A stretch of 64,000 bases of DNA. Source: Amycolatopsis sp. MtRt-6. Lineage in GTDB: Bacteria; Actinomycetota; Actinomycetes; Mycobacteriales; Pseudonocardiaceae. Positions 34,241-41,614 of this stretch are shown piece after piece. The notes beneath the pieces are model-generated. The model was not told where the DNA came from, did no database searches, and was given only the letters and a program-made list of their open reading frames with translations. Every line of letters begins with the position of its first letter. The stretch's first letter is position 1. The stretch is taken from the NCBI RefSeq assembly GCF_017308975.1, contig NZ_JADWPD010000033.1, positions 1 through 64,000 on the forward strand, read 5' to 3'. The translations under genes and the position numbers were made by a program.

Positions 34241-35323
34241 ATGCCTGCCATTCCCTCGCTCGGCGGCCTCCGCGGCCGCGGCAACAAGGGCGCCGTCCCG
34301 GTCCGCCCGGTTCCGGTGCCGCTGTCGGCGTACGTCGTCGACTGCGCCGTGTACGTCGCCGGCGAGCGCCTGCCCGGCCGCTGGACCCACTCCGAGGCCA
34401 TCAAGGAGGTCCGGAAGCGGCACGAGGGGTTCGTCTGGATCGGGCTGCACGAGCCGGACGCCCAGCAGATCCAGGGCGTCGCGGACACGTTCGGGCTGCA
34501 CGAGCTGGCGGTCGAGGACGCCCTCGAAGCGCACCAGCGGCCGAAGCTGGAGCGCTACGACGACACGCTGTTCCTGGTGGTCAAGACCGTGCGGTACGTC
34601 GAGCACGAGTCGCCGACGACGGCGAACGAGATCGTCGAGACCGGCGAGCTGATGGTGTTCCTCGGCCGCGACTTCGTGATCACCGTGCGGCACGGGAACC
34701 ACTCGGGGCTGGCGCGGCTGCGCCGCGAGCTGGACGACGACCCGGAGCGGCTGCAGCTGGGGCCGTCCGCGGTCGTGCACGCCATCACCGACCACGTCGT
34801 CGACCACTACCTCGACGTCACCGGGCGGATCGAGACCGACATCGACGAGATGGAGGCGCAGGTCTTCGCGCCCCGCTCGCAGGTCAGCGCCGAGCAGATC
34901 TACCTCATGAAGCGGGAGGTCCTCGAGCTGCGCCGGGCGGTCATGCCGCTGGCCACGCCGATCCAGCGCCTGGCCGAGGGCTACACGCGGCTGGTGCCGG
35001 ACGAGGTCCGCTCCTACTTCCGCGACGTCGCCGACCACCTCACGACCGTGTCCGAGCGGGTCGCGGCGTTCGACGAGCTGCTGTCCACCCTGGTCGACGC
35101 GACCGTCGCGAAGATCTCGCTCCAGCAGAACACCGATATGCGCAAGATCACGTCGTGGGCGGCGATCATCACCGTGCCGACGATGATCGCCGGCATCTAC
35201 GGGATGAACTTCGACTACATGCCCGAGCTGCACTGGAAGTTCGGGTACCCGCTGGTGATCACCGTGATCCTCGGCATCTGCCTGTTGCTGTACCGAATAT
35301 TCCGGAAGAACGGCTGGCTCTAG
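34241..35323 (+). CDS. corA: CorA-type magnesium/cobalt transporter
   Basis: A 360-residue protein starting at ATG 34241 with AGGAG upstream. The large N-terminal cytoplasmic domain (residues about 25-295) contains FVWIGLHEPDAQQIQGV, ELAVEDALEAHQRPKLERYD and the long helical willow (HVVDHYLDVTGRIETDIDEM). Two C-terminal membrane helices flank the signature YGMNFDYMPEL (GMN motif, selectivity filter), and the protein ends with a short basic tail. It should form a pentameric Mg2+ channel. A structured leader and small ORF precede it, and a 38-residue membrane peptide gene follows 38 bases after the stop. It corresponds to mycobacterial corA (Rv1239c). Confidence 0.97.
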   Translation: MPAIPSLGGLRGRGNKGAVPVRPVPVPLSAYVVDCAVYVAGERLPGRWTHSEAIKEVRKRHEGFVWIGLHEPDAQQIQGVADTFGLHELAVEDALEAHQRPKLERYDDTLFLVVKTVRYVEHESPTTANEIVETGELMVFLGRDFVITVRHGNHSGLARLRRELDDDPERLQLGPSAVVHAITDHVVDHYLDVTGRIETDIDEMEAQVFAPRSQVSAEQIYLMKREVLELRRAVMPLATPIQRLAEGYTRLVPDEVRSYFRDVADHLTTVSERVAAFDELLSTLVDATVAKISLQQNTDMRKITSWAAIITVPTMIAGIYGMNFDYMPELHWKFGYPLVITVILGICLLLYRIFRKNGWL

Positions 35324-35361
35324 TCCCCTTCCTCCCCACCGGATTCTTCGGAGAACCCGTC

Positions 35362-35478
35362 ATGTCCAAGATGCTGTCCAACCTGAAGTTCTGGGCGCTC
35401 GCGCTCAGCGTGCTGTGGATCGTCGTCATCACCTTCGTCATCGCCGCCGACCCGGGATTCGCGCACGGGATGAAATGA
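35362..35478 (+). CDS. 38-residue single-helix membrane microprotein linked to corA
   Basis: ATG 35362 is preceded by GGAGA. The product is a short basic start, one hydrophobic helix (FWALALSVLWIVVITFVIAA) and a DPGFAHGMK tail. Codon third positions are GC-rich, supporting translation. It lies between corA and a metallophosphoesterase gene on the same strand and is likely cotranscribed with corA. Small membrane peptides are known to modulate Mg2+ transporters (MgtR, MgtS), so a regulatory role is possible but unproven. Confidence 0.65.
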   Translation: MSKMLSNLKFWALALSVLWIVVITFVIAADPGFAHGMK

Positions 35479-35503
35479 CGGCGTCGCGTCCTATCCTGGG
35501 CGC

Positions 35504-36154
35504 ATGCCGAAAGCGCTGGTCGTCTCCGACGAGGTCGACGAGCGGTTGTGGACCGACGCGGTCCGCGCCGTCTCCGTCGACCTGGTCATCGGCGCCGGCG
35601 ACCTGCCCTACGACTACCTGGCGTTCCTGGCGAGCGCGCTCGACGTGCCGTGCGTGTTCGTGCCCGGCAACCACGACCCGGACCTGAGCGGCTACACCCG
35701 CTACGGCGGCCTGTCCATGAAGGACGGTTTCCCGACGGTCTGGCCCGGCCCGGCGGGCGGCGTCAACGCCGACGGGCGGCTCGTCGACGTCGCCGGCCTG
35801 CGGTTCGCCGGGCTCGGCGGCTCGGTCCGCTACAACGACGGGCCGAACCAGTGGACGCAGCGCCAGCAGGCCCGGCGGGCCCGCGGGCTGGTCCGGCGCG
35901 CCCGCTTCCGGCGGTGGCGCGACGGGCGCGACGTCGACGTCCTGCTGACGCACGCGCCACCGCGGGGCCTGGGCGATCGCGAGGACCCGCCGCACCGCGG
36001 GTTCGCGTGCCTGCACCGCACGATCGAGGCACTGCGCCCGAAGTGGCTGCTGCACGGGCACATCCACCCCCACGGCGAGCCGGTGCCGGACCGCGTCGCC
36101 GGCACGACCCGGATCCGCAACGTGGTGGGCCACCGGATCATGGAGATATCGTGA
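35504..36154 (+). CDS. Calcineurin-like metallophosphoesterase
   Basis: A 216-residue protein with the metallophosphoesterase motifs: VSDEVDERL (replacing the usual DxH with DEVDE), VIGAGDLPYDY (GD), VPGNHDPDL (GNHD), LLTHAPPRG (H) and LLHGHIHPHG (GHxH). The first metal-binding motif is atypical, but the rest is complete. The substrate is unknown, possibly a cyclic nucleotide or nucleic-acid end. The start is ATG 35504. Its TGA overlaps the GTG of the ParB-fold gene (GTGA), so the two proteins are made together. Confidence 0.92.
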   Translation: MPKALVVSDEVDERLWTDAVRAVSVDLVIGAGDLPYDYLAFLASALDVPCVFVPGNHDPDLSGYTRYGGLSMKDGFPTVWPGPAGGVNADGRLVDVAGLRFAGLGGSVRYNDGPNQWTQRQQARRARGLVRRARFRRWRDGRDVDVLLTHAPPRGLGDREDPPHRGFACLHRTIEALRPKWLLHGHIHPHGEPVPDRVAGTTRIRNVVGHRIMEIS

Positions 36155-36990
36155 AAGAGACGGGATTCCCCCGCGCCGACGCGGAGAACGACTTCCTCCG
36201 CGCGCGCCGGGGCCAGGTGCTCTCGCGGCTGTCGACGTGGCTGCGGCGCGAGCCCGACGACGTCAACATCATGCTGCCGTTCCACGAGGTGGTGGAGGCG
36301 CTCGGCTACCTCGGCGAGCACCGGATCGGGCTGCGGGTGATCAAGCTGGAGTCGATCGTCGGCACGGTCGACCGCAGCCGCGACTTCGACCGCCGCTTCC
36401 GCCCGACGTCGGCCCGCGTCCGCGAACGCTGGGAGCGCCTGGCCCTGGCCGCCCGCCGCGGCGAGGAGATCCCGCCGATCGAGGTGTACCGCGTGGGCGA
36501 GCTGCACTTCATCATCGACGGCCACCACCGCGCCTCGGTGGCGATCGCGCAGGGACTGTCCACAATAGAGGCCTCGGTGACGGTCGTGCGGACCAAGCTG
36601 GACCCGAGCGGCATCCGCCACCGCGGCGACCTGATCGTCAAGGACTACCGCCGGCTGTTCCTGGAGCGCGTCCCGCTGACGGGCCACGCCCGGGCCTCGG
36701 TGATCGTGTCGGACCCGTGGAACTACGCGAAGCTGGGCGAGCACGTGGAGGCGTGGGGCTTCCGGCTGATGCAGGACGAAGGCAAGTTCTGCGACCGGGC
36801 GAGCGTGGCGCAGCGCTGGTTCGAGGAGGAGTTCGTGCCGGTGGTGGGCATGTTGCGCCAGGCGGGGCTGATCGGCGACCGCACGGACGCCGAGGCGTAC
36901 ATGTGGGTGGCGGCGGAGCGGTACCGCCTGATCCGCACCCACCGCTGGGACGACGAGGTGATCGAGACGCTGCGGTCACGACGGCACTAG
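36151..36990 (+). CDS. ParB-fold (ParB/Srx-like) protein without ParA
   Basis: A 279-residue protein starting at GTG 36151. The segment PIEVYRVGELHFIIDGHHRA followed by SVAIAQG is the ParB/sulfiredoxin-fold motif (the DGHHR loop binds nucleotide phosphates, as in the CTP-binding ParB and SerK families). There is no ParB-type HTH after it. Instead there is a helical C-terminus with aromatic residues (DPWNYAKLGEHVEAWGFRLM, AYMWVAAERYRLIRTHRWDD). It is not near a parA gene, so a partition role is unlikely; a small-molecule kinase or DNA-binding regulator is possible. Its 3' end overlaps the convergent XRE gene by 15 bases. Confidence 0.85.
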   Translation: MKETGFPRADAENDFLRARRGQVLSRLSTWLRREPDDVNIMLPFHEVVEALGYLGEHRIGLRVIKLESIVGTVDRSRDFDRRFRPTSARVRERWERLALAARRGEEIPPIEVYRVGELHFIIDGHHRASVAIAQGLSTIEASVTVVRTKLDPSGIRHRGDLIVKDYRRLFLERVPLTGHARASVIVSDPWNYAKLGEHVEAWGFRLMQDEGKFCDRASVAQRWFEEEFVPVVGMLRQAGLIGDRTDAEAYMWVAAERYRLIRTHRWDDEVIETLRSRRH

Positions 36991-37737
36991 GTGGTAGACC
37001 ACCAGCGTCTGCTCGGGCCGCTCGGCGACGTGGAACGCGGCGTGCGGCACGGTGATCACGCCCAGCCGGGGGTGCCGCAGGCGCTTGTGCCCCGCGTGGC
37101 TGAACTGGACGTCGTACCGCGGCCACCACGCGCGCACCTCGGGGCTGGCCTCGGTCAGCTCGGCCACCAGCCGGGTCACGCGCGGGTGGCCGGGGTGCCG
37201 CCCGGCGATCGCCCGCAGCCGGGCCAGGACCCCGCGCGCCTCCGGCTCCCAGTCGACCAGCACCTCCCGGGCGGCCGCCTCGGTGAACAGCCAGCGCACG
37301 ACGTTCCCACCCCGCCCGATGCCCCGGAACAGCTCCTCGGCGGCGTCGTTGAGCGCGAGGACGTCGTAACAGATCCCGGTGACGTACGCGGGGTTGCCGC
37401 CCAGCAGCGCCGGGACGCCCGCGACCTCGGGCGCGGCTTCTTCGCCGGCGCTCTCCCCCGGTGACACCCCGCCGCCGGCGAGGCGGTGCAGGTGCTCGTG
37501 TTCGGCGCCGGTCAGCCGCAGCGCCCTGGCCAGTGCGTCGAGCACCTGGCCGGACGGACGGACGTCGCGGCCCTGCTCGAGGTAGGTGAGCCAGGTGGCG
37601 CTGATGCCGGCCAGCAGGGCCAGTTCCTCGCGGCGCAGCCCGGGGGTCCGGCGGCGCCCGGTGGCGGGCAGGCCGGCGTCGGCCGGGGTGAGCCGTTCCC
37701 GGCGGCTGCGCAGGAACGCGCCCAGTTCCGTGCCCAC
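36976..37737 (-). CDS. XRE-family HTH regulator with MmyB-like ligand domain
   Basis: A 253-residue regulator starting at GTG 37737 with GGAGG upstream. The N-terminal HTH_31/XRE domain (LGAFLRSRRERLTPADAGLP, LRREELALLAGISATWLTYL, EQGRDVRPSGQVLDALARAL, residues about 5-85) is followed by an MmyB-like PAS-type ligand pocket (YVTGICYDVLALNDAAEELF, WPRYDVQFSHAGHKRLRHP, TVPHAAFHVAERPEQTLVVY). Members typically control an adjacent divergent oxidoreductase gene, as here. A palindromic operator lies between the two starts. The family commonly binds fatty-acid-like ligands. Confidence 0.93.
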   Translation of the reverse strand: MGTELGAFLRSRRERLTPADAGLPATGRRRTPGLRREELALLAGISATWLTYLEQGRDVRPSGQVLDALARALRLTGAEHEHLHRLAGGGVSPGESAGEEAAPEVAGVPALLGGNPAYVTGICYDVLALNDAAEELFRGIGRGGNVVRWLFTEAAAREVLVDWEPEARGVLARLRAIAGRHPGHPRVTRLVAELTEASPEVRAWWPRYDVQFSHAGHKRLRHPRLGVITVPHAAFHVAERPEQTLVVYHLVPS

Positions 37738-37753
37738 CCTGGAACCTCCAGTA

Positions 37754-37773
37754 CCAGAATAAAGCAATTCTGG
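37754..37773. promoter_or_regulatory. Inverted-repeat operator between XRE and dehydrogenase genes
   Basis: CCAGAAT (37754-37760) and ATTCTGG (37767-37773) form exact 7-bp half-sites separated by 6 bases, within the 68-base gap between divergent starts. The AT-rich centre could also serve as part of a -10 region. It is the probable binding site of the XRE regulator and may control both genes. Confidence 0.6.
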
Positions 37774-37805
37774 ATACCAGCTTAACCCGGCGCGAGGCTG
37801 GTGCC

Positions 37806-38852
37806 ATGCAAGCTTGGATCGCGACCGCGCAAGACGTCCGCCGCGCCGAAGTGCCGGAGCCCACGCTCAAGGGCGGTGGGGTGCTCGTGGAGGTGCTCGC
37901 CGCGCACCTCCCGGCGTACACGAGAGCGGTGGTGCGGGGGAACCGCGGCGGCCTGCCGGTCCCGCTGGTCCTGGGTCCGTCCTGCGTCGGGCGCGTGCTC
38001 GACGTCGCCCCGGACGTCTTCCACGTCGAGCCGGGTGACCTCGTGCTGAACACGGCGCTGCTCGACGCCGGCGGCGGCGACGAGATCCTGGTGGGCTGGG
38101 TCGGCCTGGGTGGTTCCGGTGCCGGCAGCGCGCGCACGGACCGGATGCGCAGCGTGTGGCGCGACGGCGTCTTCGCGGAGAAAGCCCTGTGCGCCAAGGA
38201 AACCCTGGTCAAGCTGCCCGGGGCGGAAACGTACCCGGAACCGGCCCGCCTGGCGTTCCTGCCGTGGCTCTGCGTCGCCGCCACGGGCCTGCACGCGGCC
38301 GGCGCGGTGGCCGGTCGCGACGTCGCCGTGATCGGGGCGACCGGTCAGCTGGGCGGCGCGGCGGTGCTGACGGCACTGGCGGAAGGCGCGGCGACGGTGA
38401 CGGCGGTGGGCCGCAACGAGGACGCCCTCGGCCGGCTGGCGAAGCTCGATCCGCGCGTGCGCACCCACCGGCTGACCGGCGACCGCGCGACGGACGCGGC
38501 GGGCATCGGCCCGGTGGACGTGGCCGTCGACACGCTCGGCGCCGCACCGTCGGCGGAGGCGACCATGGCCGCCTACGACAGCTTGCGGGTGCGCGGCACC
38601 CTGGTGCTCGTCGGCGGGGTACGCGAGGAGCTGCCCGTCCCGTACGGCGACCTGATGCACCGCAGGCTCACCCTGCGCGGCTCCTGGATGAGCGACGAGC
38701 GGACGGTGACCACGGCGTGGCACCTGGTCCGGTCCGGGGTGCTGGACCTGTCGGCGATCGAGCTGCTGACGGCCGGCCTCGACGACCCGGCGGCCGCCCT
38801 CGACCTGGCCGAGCGCACGACCGGTCTCGGGTTCGTCGCCCTCGTCCCTTAG
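37806..38852 (+). CDS. Zinc-type medium-chain dehydrogenase/reductase
   Basis: A 348-residue MDR-superfamily protein. The GroES-like N-terminus (VLVEVLAAHLPAYTRAVVRG, LGPSCVGRVLDVAPDVFHV, EPGDLVLNTALL) and Rossmann domain (DVAVIGATGQLGGAAVLTAL, ATVTAVGRNEDALGRLAKLD, VDVAVDTLGAAPSAEATMAA) are intact. There are few Cys/His zinc ligands, so it may be a zinc-free quinone-reductase-like member. The start is ATG 37806, 33 bases after the palindromic operator. It is probably induced when the XRE regulator binds its ligand. A GC palindrome (GCCGGGCCCGGC, 38856-38867) follows the stop. Confidence 0.9.
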   Translation: MQAWIATAQDVRRAEVPEPTLKGGGVLVEVLAAHLPAYTRAVVRGNRGGLPVPLVLGPSCVGRVLDVAPDVFHVEPGDLVLNTALLDAGGGDEILVGWVGLGGSGAGSARTDRMRSVWRDGVFAEKALCAKETLVKLPGAETYPEPARLAFLPWLCVAATGLHAAGAVAGRDVAVIGATGQLGGAAVLTALAEGAATVTAVGRNEDALGRLAKLDPRVRTHRLTGDRATDAAGIGPVDVAVDTLGAAPSAEATMAAYDSLRVRGTLVLVGGVREELPVPYGDLMHRRLTLRGSWMSDERTVTTAWHLVRSGVLDLSAIELLTAGLDDPAAALDLAERTTGLGFVALVP

Positions 38853-38993
38853 CAGGCCGGGCCCGGCGGCGGGTGTCCCCCGTGCGAGCTACGCGCAGGT
38901 GTCCACCCGCAGGGGACGATTCCCGCCCGCCGCCTCCCTAGCGTTCGTTCCACACCGCGACAGCGCGCCGCGGGTCGACGTGAAGGGATCCCC

Positions 38994-39824
38994 ATGAGAG
39001 TCGTGTGGCAGCTGCTGGCCGTGGCCGCGGTCGCGTTCGCCGGGCAGCAACTCGTTGCCCTCACCGGAAATCCGTGGCTCACACTGCTCTTCGGCGGGCT
39101 GACCGCCGTGCTCGCGGTGCTCGCCTACCGGTGGGTCGTGCGGAAGACCGAACACCGGCCGGTCGACGAGCTGGCCGGGCCGGGTGCCGGGCTCGCGCTC
39201 GGCCGGGGGACGCTGGTCGGGCTCGCGCTGTTCGGGCTCGTCATCGCGAACCTCGCCCTGCTCGGGGCCTACGACGTCCGTGGCTGGGGCAGCTTCCCCG
39301 GCGCCGTCGGCCTGGTCGGCTTCATGGCCGCCGCCGCGGTCACCGAAGAACTGCTGTTCCGCGGCATCCTGTTCCGCGTCGTCGAGAAGTGGCTCGGCAC
39401 CGGGCTCGCGCTGGTGCTGACCGGCCTGCTGTTCGGCCTCGCCCACCTGTTCAACCCGCACGCGAGCCTGTGGGGCGCCCTCGCCATCGCGATCGAGGCC
39501 GGCGGCCTGCTGACCGCCGCGTACGTCGCCACGCGCAGGCTGTGGGTGCCGATCGGCCTGCACTTCGGGTGGAACTTCGCCGCGGCCGGCATCTTCGGCA
39601 CCGAGGTCTCGGGCAACGGCACGCCGCAGGGCCTGCTCGACGCCGTCACGTCGGGGCCGTCGCTCATCACCGGCGGCAGCTTCGGCCCGGAAGGCTCGCT
39701 CTACTCGGTGCTGTTCTGCGTCCTGGGCACGGGCGCGTTCCTGTGGCTCGCCCACCGGCGCGGCCGCCTGGTGCCGCGGCGGCGTTCCGAGCGGGCTGCC
39801 GACGTCACTACACTTTCCCGGTGA
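38994..39824 (+). CDS. CPBP-family intramembrane metalloprotease
   Basis: A 276-residue membrane protein with about seven helices. The CPBP/Abi signature EELLFRGILFRVVEKWLG is followed by LLFGLAHLFNP (second His) and GLHFGWNFAAAG (third motif), the complete set of active-site residues of the Rce1/CAAX-like glutamic protease family. Members process membrane proteins or peptides, including immunity functions for bacteriocins. Its stop overlaps the GTG of a histidine kinase gene (GTGA), so it belongs to the same operon as the two-component system. Upstream, 38901-38917 contains a GTCC...GGAC inverted repeat that could bind the response regulator. Confidence 0.93.
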   Translation: MRVVWQLLAVAAVAFAGQQLVALTGNPWLTLLFGGLTAVLAVLAYRWVVRKTEHRPVDELAGPGAGLALGRGTLVGLALFGLVIANLALLGAYDVRGWGSFPGAVGLVGFMAAAAVTEELLFRGILFRVVEKWLGTGLALVLTGLLFGLAHLFNPHASLWGALAIAIEAGGLLTAAYVATRRLWVPIGLHFGWNFAAAGIFGTEVSGNGTPQGLLDAVTSGPSLITGGSFGPEGSLYSVLFCVLGTGAFLWLAHRRGRLVPRRRSERAADVTTLSR

Positions 39825-40930
39825 TCGAGTGGCGCCGGCTCGACGTCGTGGTCCGGGACCTCCCGCTCGGGCTGCTGTTCCTGGCGGCCTCGTTCCTGCC
39901 GGTGCTCCAGAGCCACGGCACGCAGCTCGGCGGTGTGCCGGCGCGCCCGTTCGACGCGCTGGCCGTCGTGGTGGTCGCCGTCGAAAGCCTCCCGCTCGCC
40001 GTGCGGCGGCGGTGGCCGGCCGTGTGCCTGACGCTGGTCGCGCTCGGCTTCGCCGTCGACCAGCTCCGCGGGTACCACTCGGTCGCCGGGACCGCGCTCG
40101 GCGTCGCGCTGGTGAGCGCCGGAGCCCACCTGTCACGACGCCGGCGCGCCACCGCACTCGGGTTCTCGGCGGCGTACGTGGTGCTGGCGATCGCCCTCGC
40201 GCGGTTCGGCTCGGAACCACCGTCGGAGTTCGTGACGTTCTTCCTGCTGCTGGTGTTCGCGTGGGGCATCGGGGCCTGGCTGCGCACCACCCGCGCCGCG
40301 GAAGCCGGGCGGCGCCGCCGCGTCGCCGAGGACACGCGGGCAGCCGAACGCGCCGCCATCGCCCGTGAGCTCCACGACGTCGTCACCCACCACGTGACGG
40401 CGATGGTGGTGCAGGCCGAGGCGGCCCGGTACCTGACCGCCGCGCCCGATCGGCTCGACGGGACGCTGACCGCGATCACCGACACCGGCCGGCGCGCCAT
40501 CACCGACCTGCGGCACCTGCTCTACCTGCTCAACCCCGGGCACGAGACGCCGTCCCCGGGCGGGCTCGTCTCCCTCGTGGAGCAGGCCCGCCAAACCGGG
40601 CAGCCGGTGGAGTTCACCGAGGCGGGCACGCCCGCGGAGTCGGCGGGCAGCGCCGACCTGGTGGCCTACCGAGTGGTCCAGGAAGCCCTGACGAACGCCC
40701 TCAAGCACGCGCGCGGCAGCCACACCGCCGTCGAAGTGCACCACGGCGACCGGGAGATCACCGTGGCCGTGTCGACAGCGGGCTCCGGAAGCGCGGCACC
40801 CGGCGACAGCGGCCGCGGCCTCGCCGGGCTTCGGGAGCGGGTGAGCGTCCTGGGCGGCGACTTCAGCGCGGGCCCCGGCGACGCTGGCTTCGTCGTCCGC
40901 GCCCGGATCCCCACCGGGAACCCGGCATGA
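39821..40930 (+). CDS. NarL-family sensor histidine kinase
   Basis: A 369-residue kinase with four or five N-terminal membrane helices (PLGLLFLAASFLPVLQSHGT, FDALAVVVVAVESLPLAV, AAYVVLAIALARFG, FVTFFLLLVFAWGIGAWL). Then come the HisKA_3 dimerisation domain with the phosphorylated His in ELHDVVTHHVTAMVVQAE and an HATPase with VVQEALTNALKHA and GRGLAGLRERVSVLGG. The start is GTG 39821, overlapping the protease stop. The ATGA overlap at 40927 couples it to the response regulator. The signal is unknown; its membrane-embedded sensor domain suggests an envelope cue. Confidence 0.94.
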   Translation: MIEWRRLDVVVRDLPLGLLFLAASFLPVLQSHGTQLGGVPARPFDALAVVVVAVESLPLAVRRRWPAVCLTLVALGFAVDQLRGYHSVAGTALGVALVSAGAHLSRRRRATALGFSAAYVVLAIALARFGSEPPSEFVTFFLLLVFAWGIGAWLRTTRAAEAGRRRRVAEDTRAAERAAIARELHDVVTHHVTAMVVQAEAARYLTAAPDRLDGTLTAITDTGRRAITDLRHLLYLLNPGHETPSPGGLVSLVEQARQTGQPVEFTEAGTPAESAGSADLVAYRVVQEALTNALKHARGSHTAVEVHHGDREITVAVSTAGSGSAAPGDSGRGLAGLRERVSVLGGDFSAGPGDAGFVVRARIPTGNPA

Positions 40931-41586
40931 GCGCGCCGATCCGCGTCCTCGTCTGCGACGACCAGCTGCTCATCCGCACCGGGCTGGTGACGATCATCGG
41001 CGCCCAGCCGGATTTCGAGGTGGCAGGCGAGTGCGGCGACGGGCGCACCGCGGTCGATCTCGCGGCGCGGCTGCGCCCGGACGTCGTCCTGATGGACGTG
41101 CGGATGCCGGTGCTCGACGGCATCGAGGCCACCCGGCGGCTGGCCGGGGCCGGGGTGCCGCACCCGGTCAAGGTGCTCGTGCTGACGACGTTCAACCTCG
41201 ACGAGTACGTCTACGAGGCGCTGCGCGCGGGCGCGAGCGGGTTCCTGCTCAAGGACGCGCCGCCGGACCGGCTGCTGCACGGCATCCGGACCGTGGCCAC
41301 CGGCGCGGCCCTGCTGGACCCGGAGGTGACGCGCAGGCTCGTCGGCAGGCACGCGGCCCGGATCCGGCCGGCGCCGGACAACGCACCGGACGTCCCGCTG
41401 ACACCCCGCGAGCTGGAGGTCCTGCGCCTGCTCGCGGACGGCCTGTCCAACAGCGAAATCGCGGAACGGCTGGTGATCAGCCAGGAAACCGTCAAGACGT
41501 TCGTGTCGCGCATCCTCACGAAGCTGGATCTGCGCGACCGCGTCCAGGCCGTCGTCTACGCCTACCGGCACGGGTTGGTGACGTGA
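40927..41586 (+). CDS. NarL/LuxR-family response regulator
   Basis: A 219-residue response regulator. Receiver domain: VLVCDDQLLIRTGL with the acidic pair, phospho-Asp in VVLMDVRMPVLDG, VLTTFN (Thr) and FLLKDAP (Lys). LuxR-type HTH: LTPRELEVLRLLADGLSNSE, IAERLVISQETVKTFVSRIL. The start is ATG 40927, overlapping the kinase stop. It is the terminal gene of the protease-kinase-regulator operon; the perfect hairpin 41578-41608 begins inside its last codons. Confidence 0.96.
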   Translation: MSAPIRVLVCDDQLLIRTGLVTIIGAQPDFEVAGECGDGRTAVDLAARLRPDVVLMDVRMPVLDGIEATRRLAGAGVPHPVKVLVLTTFNLDEYVYEALRAGASGFLLKDAPPDRLLHGIRTVATGAALLDPEVTRRLVGRHAARIRPAPDNAPDVPLTPRELEVLRLLADGLSNSEIAERLVISQETVKTFVSRILTKLDLRDRVQAVVYAYRHGLVT

Positions 41587-41608
41587 CCGGGCAGCCCGGT
41601 CACGTCAC
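41578..41608. terminator. Bidirectional hairpin terminator
   Basis: GTGACGTGACCGGG (41578-41591) and CCCGGTCACGTCAC (41595-41608) form a perfect 14-bp stem with a 3-base loop. It includes the last codon and stop of the response regulator and lies 7 bases from the end of the convergent MFS gene. It lacks a T-tract, as usual for such genomes, but the position strongly suggests termination in both directions. Confidence 0.8.
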
Positions 41609-41614
41609 CCGCGA

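Noticed and set aside
36151..36990. A chromosome or plasmid partition ParB gene
   Set aside because: There is no ParA, no parS-like cluster and no ParB HTH after the DGHHR motif.
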